Positions 37,386 through 44,753 of a stretch of 64,000 bases of DNA are shown piece after piece (position 1 is the stretch's first letter; each line of letters opens with the position of its first letter). The DNA is taken from contig NZ_FOVT01000004.1 in assembly GCF_900115245.1 (NCBI RefSeq), positions 62,001 to 126,000 on the forward strand. Reading direction: 5' to 3'. Made by a program: the position numbers and the translations under genes. This DNA is from Mesorhizobium sp. NFR06. Lineage in GTDB: Bacteria > Pseudomonadota > Alphaproteobacteria > Rhizobiales > Rhizobiaceae. A model generated the notes under the pieces. That model was given only the letters and a program-made list of their open reading frames with translations, did no database searches and was not told the DNA's origin.

Positions 37386-38234
37386 TCACCAGCTTCCCGA
37401 GGAACCGCCGCCGCCCGACGAGCCGCCGCCGCCGGAAAACCCGCCACCGCCGCCACCGGAAGACCAGCCTCCCCCGCCTGAAGACCAGCCGCCACCGCCG
37501 GACGAGGAGGATCGCCGCCCGGGCTCGAATGTCATGCCGAGCCAGCGATAGCGGCCAGGTCCGATTTTCTGGCCGAAAATCGGCGGCAGCACCGTCATGG
37601 CGATGCCGCCGAAGAAGATCAGCACCCAGATGGTGATGAAGATGGCGAAGAAAAGGTCGTCGGAATTGAACGGCGCCTGCTCGTTGCGCTTGCCGCGCGC
37701 CTCCAGCTCTTCCGGATTGCCCTCCAGCACCATGATCATGTCGTCGACGGCCTTGCTGATGCCGCCGGAGAAGTCGCCGGCGCGGAAGGCCGGCACCATG
37801 TCGTTCTGGATGATCAGCTTGGTGTGCAGGTCGGTCAGCGTGCCTTCCAGCCCGTAGCCGACCTCGATGCGCATCTTGCGGTCGTTGGGCGCGACCAGCA
37901 ACAGCACGCCGTTGTTTTCCCTGGCCTGGCCGAGCTTCCAGAAGCGGAACAGGCGGTTGGCAAAAGGCTCGATCTCCTCGCCGCCGAGGCTGGGAATGGT
38001 GGCGACGACGATCTGGTCGGAGCCTTTCGTCTCGAAGTCGGCGAGCTTTTGCGTCAGCGCGGCGCGCGTGCCGGGATCGATGATGCCGGCATTGTCGACC
38101 ACGCGGCCGGTGAGGGCGGGCAGGTCGGCGGCGAGGGCGGCGAAGGGGAGGAGGAACGAGAAAAGCAGGCCAAGAAGGATGAGGTATGCGTTCTGTCGCG
38201 CCCCCCTCTGGCCTGCCGGCCATCTCCCCCACAA
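37386..38234 (-). CDS. Secreted TPM-domain (YgcG-like) protein, start in a repeat
   Basis: The product has a signal peptide core (LLGLLFSFLLPFAALAAD), a TPM domain (LTGRVVDNAGIIDPGTRAAL to GLEGTLTDLHTKLII), one membrane helix (FAIFITIWVLIFFGGIAM) and a Gly/Ser-rich C-terminus with repeated SSGGGGW units, all typical of YgcG. No ATG or GTG precedes the signal peptide core. The frame runs into an inverted repeat, and TTG 38234 inside it is the nearest start, giving 282 residues. TTG 38369 is further up. The original start may have been replaced when the repeat arrived. Confidence 0.75.
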   Translation of the reverse strand: MWGRWPAGQRGARQNAYLILLGLLFSFLLPFAALAADLPALTGRVVDNAGIIDPGTRAALTQKLADFETKGSDQIVVATIPSLGGEEIEPFANRLFRFWKLGQARENNGVLLLVAPNDRKMRIEVGYGLEGTLTDLHTKLIIQNDMVPAFRAGDFSGGISKAVDDMIMVLEGNPEELEARGKRNEQAPFNSDDLFFAIFITIWVLIFFGGIAMTVLPPIFGQKIGPGRYRWLGMTFEPGRRSSSSGGGGWSSGGGGWSSGGGGGGFSGGGGSSGGGGSSGSW

Positions 38235-38360
38235 GGGGGGAGATTGATAGTTTCGCTGTCGGACATCTCTTTCAAACGCTGAAAATTGGCGAAAGCGGAG
38301 ATGACGTCCGATCTCCCCCCTCGTGGGGGAGATGTCCGGCAGGACAGAGGGGGGCGCGAA
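38196..38360. repeat. Inverted repeat, family A, copy 1
   Basis: The arms TCTGGCCTGCCGGCCATCTC-CCCCACAAGGGGGGAG and CTCCCCCCTCGTGGGGGAGA-TGTCCGGCAGGACAGAG face each other about 65 bases apart. Each arm is itself palindromic around CCACAAGG or CTCGTGG. Two further copies occur at 44572 and 52612. This copy overlaps the 5' end of the secreted TPM gene and fills the space to lemA. Confidence 0.85.
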
Positions 38361-38400
38361 GGAACGCAAGGCTGGTAAGCTCGGTATACTGGTTCGCCGC

Positions 38401-39048
38401 TCACCCGCCCTGCTTGGTGGTGCTCGTGCCGAAATCGACCTTTGGCACCTGCATCTTGTCTTCCTCGACGGTGAAGTTGGCGAACGGTTCGTTGCCGCGG
38501 AACCAGAAGGTCGCCCACAGCAGGGACGGGAAGGTCCTCAGCGTCAGATTGTAGTCCCTGACCGCCTGGATGTAGTCGCGGCGGGCCACCGCGATGCGGT
38601 TCTCGGTGCCTTCGAGTTGCGCCTGCAGGGCCAGGAAATTCTGGTTGGCCTTGAGGTCGGGATAGGCTTCCGACACGGCGATCAGCCGTGACAGCGCGCT
38701 GGTCAAGCCGGCCTGCGCATCCTGGAACTTCTTGAGGGCGTCGGGATCCTTAAGCGTCTCCGGCGTGACCGTGATCTGGGTTGCCTTGGCGCGCGCCTCG
38801 ACGACGGCGTCGAGCGTGTCCTTCTCGTGCGAGGCATAGCCCTTCACCGTCTCGACCAGGTTCGGGATCAGGTCGGTGCGGCGCTGATACTGATTGAGCA
38901 CCTCGCTCCAGGCCGCCTTGGCGTTCTCCTCCGCCGTCGGGATGGTGTTGTAGCCGCAGCCGGCAAGCAGCGGCAGCACGAAAGCCATCATCAGGAAGGC
39001 AGGCAGGTTGCGGAAGGCAGAGGCTAGTGAGAGGCGCTCGGCAATCAT
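38401..39048 (-). CDS. lemA: LemA family lipoprotein
   Basis: The 215-residue protein has a lipoprotein signal with lipobox LLAGC (Cys31). The LemA helical bundle follows: YNTIPTAEENAKAAWSEVLNQ, QRRTDLIPNLVETVKGYASHE, and LIAVSEAYPDLKANQNFLALQ. ATG 39048 has GAGGGACC upstream. LemA proteins often neighbour TPM proteins, as here, but the shared function is unknown. The C-terminus (VPKVDFGTSTTKQ) is somewhat longer than the core family. Confidence 0.93.
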   Translation of the reverse strand: MIAERLSLASAFRNLPAFLMMAFVLPLLAGCGYNTIPTAEENAKAAWSEVLNQYQRRTDLIPNLVETVKGYASHEKDTLDAVVEARAKATQITVTPETLKDPDALKKFQDAQAGLTSALSRLIAVSEAYPDLKANQNFLALQAQLEGTENRIAVARRDYIQAVRDYNLTLRTFPSLLWATFWFRGNEPFANFTVEEDKMQVPKVDFGTSTTKQGG

Positions 39049-39200
39049 GATTGGTCCCTCGACAGAAGTTGCATGCGAAGCATTACCACAATCCACGCGC
39101 AAGAAAATGTCCGGCCGATGACGCCGATTCGGGTTCGGCCGTTGCCCCTGTGAATAGCCGCGCGAACAGGCTAAGGTCCGGGTAGGAAAGGGCAATTGCG

Positions 39201-39452
39201 ATGGCTGAGCGCCGGGACGAAGAGATCGAATCGCGCCGCATCCTCGAACGCGTGGCGCGCGAGACGGCGCCGGGCGGCGCTTCGTTCATCGCCCGCACGG
39301 CGAAGGACGCACGCGACCATATGACCGCCGCCGACGCCGACCGCGCCGACCCTATCGAATATTGGGGGACCCGCATTGGCCGAACGCTCGGCTTCTTCAT
39401 CGCCATTGGGCTCTTGGTCTGGCTGGTGTATGCCGTCACGCGTGGCGGCTAG
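39201..39452 (+). CDS. Small single-pass membrane protein
   Basis: The 83-residue protein has a charged N-terminal half (RRDEEIESRRILERVARE) and one C-terminal membrane helix, about 61-79 (TLGFFIAIGLLVWLVYAV). GGAAAGGG lies upstream of the ATG. It is divergent from lemA and followed directly by a family C repeat. I do not recognise the family, but similar rhizobial proteins carry the same ADRADPIEYWGTRIGR-like linker. Confidence 0.7.
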   Translation: MAERRDEEIESRRILERVARETAPGGASFIARTAKDARDHMTAADADRADPIEYWGTRIGRTLGFFIAIGLLVWLVYAVTRGG

Positions 39453-39566
39453 GGTCGGATGATATCGGGTCTGGTCGACGTGCAATCTGAATTCGGCGCT
39501 AAATCAAAGAGATAGAGCATGATGTCGTCCGAAAACCGCTTCACTCTTTCCGGCATTACGCTCTAG
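39453..39566. repeat. Palindromic repeat, family C, copy 2
   Basis: It begins on the base after the stop codon of the small membrane gene and ends in CTCTAG. It shares AGAGCATGATGTCGTCCGAA and the facing CATTACGCTCT arm with the copy at 36623. The first hairpin has decayed. It may act as the terminator of the preceding gene and lies 13 bases before the pyridoxal kinase start. Confidence 0.8.
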
Positions 39567-39578
39567 GAATCGAATTTC

Positions 39579-40463
39579 ATGAACGCAGAAAAAACTGACG
39601 CGCCAAGCGCGGTCATCGTCATCTCCAGCCATGTCGCGCGCGGGTCGGTCGGCAACCGCGCCGCGGTCTTCGCGCTGGAGACGCTGGGCTTCCCGGTGTG
39701 GGCGGTGCCGACCGTCATCCTGCCCTGGCATCCGGGCCACAGCCGGGCCACGCGCATCGTGCCGCCGCTCGACCAGTTCAAGGCGCTGATGGCCGATCTC
39801 GAGCGCGCACCCTGGCTGGGTGAAGTCCGGGCGGTGCTTTCGGGTTATCTCGGCGAGGCAGGCCAGGCCGAAGCGGTCGCCTCGCTGGTCGCCGCGGTCA
39901 AGGCCAGGACGCCGAACGCGCTCTACATCTGCGACCCGGTGATGGGCGATGCCGGCGGGCTCTACGTGCCGGAGCCGACGGCCGCCGCCATGCGCGACAA
40001 ATTGATGCCGATCGCGGATATCGCGACGCCCAACCGCTATGAGCTGGAATGGATGGCCGGCGCGCCGCTGCCCGACATCAAGGCGGTGACGGCGGCCGCC
40101 CTTCATGCCGGTCCCTCCACCATGCTGGTGACGTCGGCGCCGGCGATGATGGCCGGCGGCACCGGCAACTTTCTGCTCGACGGCAGCCAGGCATTGCTGG
40201 CCGAACACCGCGTGATCGAGAAGCCGCCGAACGGGCTCGGAGACCTGACGGCCGCCGTCTATCTGGCGCGCGTGCTGTCGGGCCAGCCGCCGGTCAAGGC
40301 GCTGCAATCGACCACGGCTGCGGTCTACGAGATCCTGGCGCGAACGGCAAAGCGCGGCGGCGACGAACTGCAGCTCGAAACCGACGCGCAGAGCCTGTCT
40401 CATCCCATGGCCATGGTGCAACTGCGCCATCTCCTCCATCCCGGACGGGACAAGCGCGCGTAA
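39579..40463 (+). CDS. pdxY: Pyridoxal kinase
   Basis: PdxY phosphorylates pyridoxal in the B6 salvage route. The 294-residue protein is in the ribokinase/PfkB-like family: VIVISSHVARGSVGNRAAVF opening, YICDPVMGDAGGLYVP, IATPNRYELEWMAG, and the anion-hole and catalytic Asp in PPNGLGDLTAAVYLA. The usual GTGD reads GLGD here, as in PdxY proteins. The stop overlaps the next gene by TAATG. No strong ribosome site is seen because the repeat ends close to the start. Confidence 0.9.
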   Translation: MNAEKTDAPSAVIVISSHVARGSVGNRAAVFALETLGFPVWAVPTVILPWHPGHSRATRIVPPLDQFKALMADLERAPWLGEVRAVLSGYLGEAGQAEAVASLVAAVKARTPNALYICDPVMGDAGGLYVPEPTAAAMRDKLMPIADIATPNRYELEWMAGAPLPDIKAVTAAALHAGPSTMLVTSAPAMMAGGTGNFLLDGSQALLAEHRVIEKPPNGLGDLTAAVYLARVLSGQPPVKALQSTTAAVYEILARTAKRGGDELQLETDAQSLSHPMAMVQLRHLLHPGRDKRA

Positions 40464-41218
40464 TGCCGGTGCTGGCCGGGATCGACGGCTGCAAGGCCGG
40501 CTGGATCGCCGTCCATTGCGCGTTGGGTACGCCGCCATCGGTCTCGGTCTTCCCGAGCTTCCAGGCGCTGCTCGACGCCCTGCCCGAGGCGACGATAGCG
40601 GTCGACATGCCGATCGGCCTGCCGGATCTTTCGAGCAAGGGCGGGCGAGGACCGGAAGCGCTGGTGCGGCCGCAGCTCGGGGCGCGGCAATCGAGCGTGT
40701 TCGCCATCCCCTCCAGAGCGGCGCTCTATGCCGACACCAGCGCCTTCACCACGGTCGAGGCCTGGTACGCGGCGCACCGGAAGGCGAGCGCGGTGGCGAT
40801 AGCTACCTCCGATCCGCCGCGCGGCGTTTCCATCCAGGCTTTCGGCATCTTTGCCAAGATCCGCGAGATCGATGCCCTGCTGATCGCGCGTCCCGAACTG
40901 CACGGCCGCGTCTTCGAATCGCATCCGGAAGTCGCCTTTTGCCAGCTGAACGGCGGCAAGGCGATGGCGCTGCCGAAAAAGATCAAGGGAGCGGTCAACC
41001 CGGCCGGCATGGAAGAGCGCAAGGCATTGCTTTGCCAGCACGGCTACGAGAGAGGCTTTCTCGACCGGTCGCCGCCAAGCGGCGCCACGAGCGACGATTT
41101 CCTCGATGCGGCAGCGATGATGCTGATCGCCGGCCGCATTGCCAGCGGCGCGGCGCGGCCTTATCCCGATCCGCCGCTGACCGACCGTTTCGGCATCCCG
41201 GTCGCGATCTGGGCCTGA
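40463..41218 (+). CDS. DUF429 domain protein
   Basis: The 251-residue protein starts VLAGIDGCKAGWIAVH, has AVDMPIGLPD, then RQSSVFAIPSRAALY and SHPEVAFCQLNGG, ending with SDDFLDAAAMMLIAGRIA. This is the RNase H-like DUF429 fold with acidic residues in nuclease-like places; no activity is established. ATG overlaps the pdxY stop (TAATG), so the two are coupled. A GCCAAAA...TTTTGGC inverted pair follows the stop but lacks a T tract. Confidence 0.85.
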   Translation: MPVLAGIDGCKAGWIAVHCALGTPPSVSVFPSFQALLDALPEATIAVDMPIGLPDLSSKGGRGPEALVRPQLGARQSSVFAIPSRAALYADTSAFTTVEAWYAAHRKASAVAIATSDPPRGVSIQAFGIFAKIREIDALLIARPELHGRVFESHPEVAFCQLNGGKAMALPKKIKGAVNPAGMEERKALLCQHGYERGFLDRSPPSGATSDDFLDAAAMMLIAGRIASGAARPYPDPPLTDRFGIPVAIWA

Positions 41219-41308
41219 GGCCAAAATCGGCTGCGCAGCTTTTGGCGGCATGCGATTGCAACGGAGCCATCCGCAATTCGGCATTGCTCGCGACCGGCTT
41301 TTGCCGCT

Positions 41309-41360
41309 AGAGCCTTTTTCGATCGCAACGAGCTGCCGTCTCCAACCCCGGAAAGGCTCT
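41309..41360 (+). repeat. Hairpin just upstream of the carbonic anhydrase start
   Basis: AGAGCCTTT (41309-41317) pairs with AAAGGCTCT (41352-41360), with a 34-base loop. It ends eight bases before the ATG. It may be another small repeat element or a leader structure affecting translation. No convincing ribosome site lies between it and the start. Confidence 0.55.
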
Positions 41361-41368
41361 GGCCGCCC

Positions 41369-42022
41369 ATGCCTCACCTCCCCGAGCATCTTCTCGCCGG
41401 CTACCGCAACTTCATGACCGGCCGCTACCCTGCCGAGAGCGGACGCTATCGGTCGCTGGCGCGCGAGGGCCAAGCACCGGAGACGATGATCGTCGCCTGC
41501 TGCGATTCCCGCTCGGCACCCGAAGCGATCTTCGATGCCGGCCCCGGCGAGCTCTTCGTACTGCGCAATGTCGGCAATCTGGTGCCGCCCTATGAGCCGG
41601 ACGGCGAGTTCCATTCCACCTCGGCCGCGCTCGAATTCGCCGTGCAGAGCCTGAAGGTGAAGAACATCGTGGTGATGGGCCATGGCCGCTGCGGCGGCAT
41701 CCGCGCAGCGCTCGACCCCAATGCGGCGCCGCTGTCGCCCGGCGATTTCATCGGCAAGTGGATGAGCCTGATCGCGCCCGCCGCCGAGACGGTGGCCGCC
41801 AGCACGATGATGACCGCTACCGAGCGTCAGACCGCGCTGGAGCGCATCTCGATCCGCTATTCCATCGCCAATCTGAGGACCTTCCCTTGCGTCTCGATCC
41901 TCGAAGGCAAGGGGCGGCTGTCGCTGCACGGCGCCTGGTTCGACATCTCGACCGGCGAACTCTGGGTCATGAACAAGGACACCGGCGATTTCGAGCGGCC
42001 GGAGCTGCAAGCGGAGGAATGA
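41369..42022 (+). CDS. Beta-class carbonic anhydrase
   Basis: The enzyme interconverts CO2 and bicarbonate. The 217-residue protein has zinc ligands Cys44 (with Asp46 and Arg48 in CCDSR), His105 and Cys108 in GHGRCGG. FVLRNVGNLVPP and FHSTSAALEFAVQ are the usual beta-CA motifs. It appears to be a canonical bacterial form that could be active at all pH values. Its last base is shared with the start of the next gene, indicating cotranslation. Confidence 0.95.
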   Translation: MPHLPEHLLAGYRNFMTGRYPAESGRYRSLAREGQAPETMIVACCDSRSAPEAIFDAGPGELFVLRNVGNLVPPYEPDGEFHSTSAALEFAVQSLKVKNIVVMGHGRCGGIRAALDPNAAPLSPGDFIGKWMSLIAPAAETVAASTMMTATERQTALERISIRYSIANLRTFPCVSILEGKGRLSLHGAWFDISTGELWVMNKDTGDFERPELQAEE

Positions 42023-42438
42023 TGCGCCGGAGCTGGCGGAGGTTCTTTCTCGCGGCGATGTTGCTGGCGTGCACGATCGTGCGGGCGAGCGCCGATGACG
42101 GCGCCGTCATCGATCGCTGGTATTCGGCGCTCTTGGTCGCCGATCGCAGCGAATTGTCCGACCTGCTGGCCGACGACGTGCGCATGAAACTGGACGACAT
42201 CGGCGTCGTTCAGACCAAGCAGGACTTCATCGCCTCGATCGACGAATGGCAGGGCGCGGTTGCAGGCGCGGCGATCCGTCATCGGATTGAAAAGAGCGAG
42301 AACGGGCAGATCACCGTGCTTGCCTGCTACGACTTCCCCAGCAACGACACGCTGATGCGCGAGACGTTCACCGTGGCCGGCGGCCGCATCACCGCCAGCA
42401 CCCAGACTGCGGTCGCGCCGGATTGCAGCGCATACTGA
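42022..42438 (+). CDS. Exported NTF2-like protein
   Basis: The 138-residue product has a Sec signal peptide (RRFFLAAMLLACTIVRASA, cleaved near residue 23). The rest resembles an NTF2/SnoaL-like cone: DRWYSALLVADRSELSDLLA, KQDFIASIDEWQGAV and FTVAGGRITASTQ. No catalytic residues can be assigned. ATG 42022 has GGAGG four bases upstream; the ATG one codon earlier is too close. It overlaps the carbonic anhydrase stop by one base. Confidence 0.75.
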   Translation: MRRSWRRFFLAAMLLACTIVRASADDGAVIDRWYSALLVADRSELSDLLADDVRMKLDDIGVVQTKQDFIASIDEWQGAVAGAAIRHRIEKSENGQITVLACYDFPSNDTLMRETFTVAGGRITASTQTAVAPDCSAY

Positions 42439-42516
42439 GGCACCTGTTGTTGCGCGATGTGAGCCAGCGCCCTACATCGGAGCCAACCCACCTCATCCCC
42501 ATTCACCGGAATCGTC

Positions 42517-44568
42517 ATGTCATCGAAAACCGTCGACCTCGCTGCCCATCCGCTGACCGTCTGGCAGGGTCCGCTCGGCCTGCCTGATTTCGCGCGCATC
42601 GGCGACAATGATTTCGGACCGGTCTTCGACGCCGTGCTCGAGGCCCACGAGGCCGAGATCGACGCGATCGCCGGCAACAGCGAGGCGCCGACGGTTGAAA
42701 ACACGCTGGCCGCGCTGGAACTCGCCGGCGAGCCGCTCGACCACGTCTCTTCGATCTTCTGGTGCCGCGCCGGCGCCCACACCAACGACACGATCCAGGC
42801 GATGGAGCGCGACATCTCGCCAAAGATGTCGCGGCATTTCTCGGCGATCTCGATGAACGAGAAGCTGTTTGCGCGCATCGACGACCTCTACCAGCGGCGC
42901 GACAGCCTGAACCTCGACGCCGAGACGCTGCGCGTGCTGGAAAAAACCTGGAAAGGCTTTGTCCGATCCGGCGCCAAGCTCGATGCCGAAGGCAAGGAAC
43001 GGCTGGCGGCAATCAACGAGGAGCTGTCTTCGCTCGGCACCAAGTTTGGCCAGAATGTGCTCGCCGACGAGCGCGACTGGGCGCTGTTCCTCGACGAGGC
43101 CGACCTCGCTGGCCTGCCGGACTTCCTAAGGAGCGCCATGGCCGAGGCCGCCGAGATGCGCGGCCAGAAGGGCCGCTATGCGGTAACGCTGTCGCGTTCG
43201 ATCTACGAGCCGTTCTCGACCTTCTCAGAGCGCCGCGACCTGCGCGAGACTGCCTTTCGCGCTTTCACCATGCGCGGCCAGAACGGCGGCGCCACCGACA
43301 ACACCGATGTCGTGCGCGACATGCTGAAGCTGCGCGCCGAGAAGGCCAAGCTGCTTGGATATGGCTCCTTCGCGGCGCTCAAGCTCGACGACACGATGGC
43401 GAAGACGCCGAAGGCGGTGCACTACCTGCTCGATCCGGTCTGGGAAAAGGCGCTGGAGAAGGCAGCCGCCGACCAGAAGCAACTGGAGCGGCTGGCGGCG
43501 GAAGCCGGCAGCAACGAGAAATTCGCCGCCTGGGACTGGCGCTTCTACCAGGAGAAGCTGCGCGCCGAGAAATTCGCCTTCGACGAGGCGGAGCTCAAGC
43601 CATACCTGCAGCTCGAGCGCGTCATCGACGCCTGCTTTGACGTGGCGGCACGGCTGTTCGGCATCACCTTCGAGGAGAAGAGGGGGATCGCCGCCTGGCA
43701 TCCCGATGCCCGGGTCTTCGTGGTCAAGAATGCCGACGGCAGCGAGCGCGGCCTGTTCCTGGCCGACTATTTCGCGCGGCCCTCGAAGCGTTCCGGCGCC
43801 TGGATGAGCTCGTTGAAGTCCGGCTACAAGCTGGGCAACGGCGCGAAGCCGGTCATCTACAACATCATGAACTTCGCCAAGCCGCCGGCCGGCGAGGCGG
43901 CGCTGCTGTCGGTCGACGAGGCCAAGACTTTGTTCCACGAATTCGGCCACGCGCTGCACGGCATGCTGACCGACGTGACCTGGCCGTCGGTCTCCGGCAC
44001 GTCCGTCAGCCGTGATTTCGTCGAGCTGCCCTCGCAGCTCTACGAGCACTGGCTGACGGTGCCGGCGGTGCTGGAAAAGCATGCGCTGCACGTCAAGACC
44101 GGCAAGCCGATGCCGAAGGCGCTGCTCGACAAGATGCTTGCCGCCCGCACATTTGGAGCCGGCTTCGCCACGGTCGAATTCACCGCATCGGCGCTGATCG
44201 ACATGGCCTATCATGCGCGGCCGGACGCGCCAGACGAGCCGCTTCGGTACGAGGCGGAGACGCTCGAAAAGCTGCATATGCCGGACACGATCGCCATGCG
44301 TCACCGGACCCCGCATTTCGGCCATATCTTCGCCGGCGACGGATATTCAGCCGGCTATTATTCCTACATGTGGTCGGAAGTGCTCGACGCGGACGCCTTC
44401 TCGGCATTCGAGGAAACGGGCGATCCCTTCAATCCGGAGCTCGCCGAGCGGCTGAGGAAGAACATCTACGCCGCCGGCGGCTCGAAGGATCCGGAAGAGC
44501 TTTACACGGCGTTTCGCGGCAAGATGCCGTCGCCTGAGGCGATGATGGTGAAGCGCGGGCTGGTGTGA
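42517..44568 (+). CDS. M3 family oligopeptidase
   Basis: M3 peptidases (oligopeptidase A, Dcp) degrade short peptides in the cytoplasm. The 683-residue protein has the zinc motif LFHEFGHALHG with HEFGH at 474-478, and the downstream Glu region RDFVELPSQLYEHWL. The N-terminal helices and C-terminal GYSAGYYSYMWSEVLDADAF are also typical of OpdA/Dcp. No signal peptide. It has its own gap upstream and a family A repeat downstream. Confidence 0.95.
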   Translation: MSSKTVDLAAHPLTVWQGPLGLPDFARIGDNDFGPVFDAVLEAHEAEIDAIAGNSEAPTVENTLAALELAGEPLDHVSSIFWCRAGAHTNDTIQAMERDISPKMSRHFSAISMNEKLFARIDDLYQRRDSLNLDAETLRVLEKTWKGFVRSGAKLDAEGKERLAAINEELSSLGTKFGQNVLADERDWALFLDEADLAGLPDFLRSAMAEAAEMRGQKGRYAVTLSRSIYEPFSTFSERRDLRETAFRAFTMRGQNGGATDNTDVVRDMLKLRAEKAKLLGYGSFAALKLDDTMAKTPKAVHYLLDPVWEKALEKAAADQKQLERLAAEAGSNEKFAAWDWRFYQEKLRAEKFAFDEAELKPYLQLERVIDACFDVAARLFGITFEEKRGIAAWHPDARVFVVKNADGSERGLFLADYFARPSKRSGAWMSSLKSGYKLGNGAKPVIYNIMNFAKPPAGEAALLSVDEAKTLFHEFGHALHGMLTDVTWPSVSGTSVSRDFVELPSQLYEHWLTVPAVLEKHALHVKTGKPMPKALLDKMLAARTFGAGFATVEFTASALIDMAYHARPDAPDEPLRYEAETLEKLHMPDTIAMRHRTPHFGHIFAGDGYSAGYYSYMWSEVLDADAFSAFEETGDPFNPELAERLRKNIYAAGGSKDPEELYTAFRGKMPSPEAMMVKRGLV

Positions 44569-44571
44569 TTA

Positions 44572-44753
44572 GCCAATCTCCCCCCTTGTGGGGGAGATGG
44601 CCGGCAGGCCAGAGGGGGGCGCTGTCCCGCCGGCCTGTCCGTGATCACGATTGACGATCTTCGGTGGACTCCTGGCCGCCAGAACCAGCAAGGCGATCCT
44701 TCGCGCCCCTCTCTGCCCTGCCGGGCATCTCCCCCACAAGGGGGGAGATTGGC
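44572..44753. repeat. Inverted repeat, family A, copy 2
   Basis: Left arm 44572-44629 and right arm 44696-44753 share GCCAATCTCCCCCC, the CTTGTGGGGGAGAT palindrome and CCGGCAGGCCAGAGGGG or its partner. The inner 65 bases differ from the other copies. The M81 peptidase frame ends inside it, so about 36 codons of that gene are repeat sequence. Confidence 0.85.
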
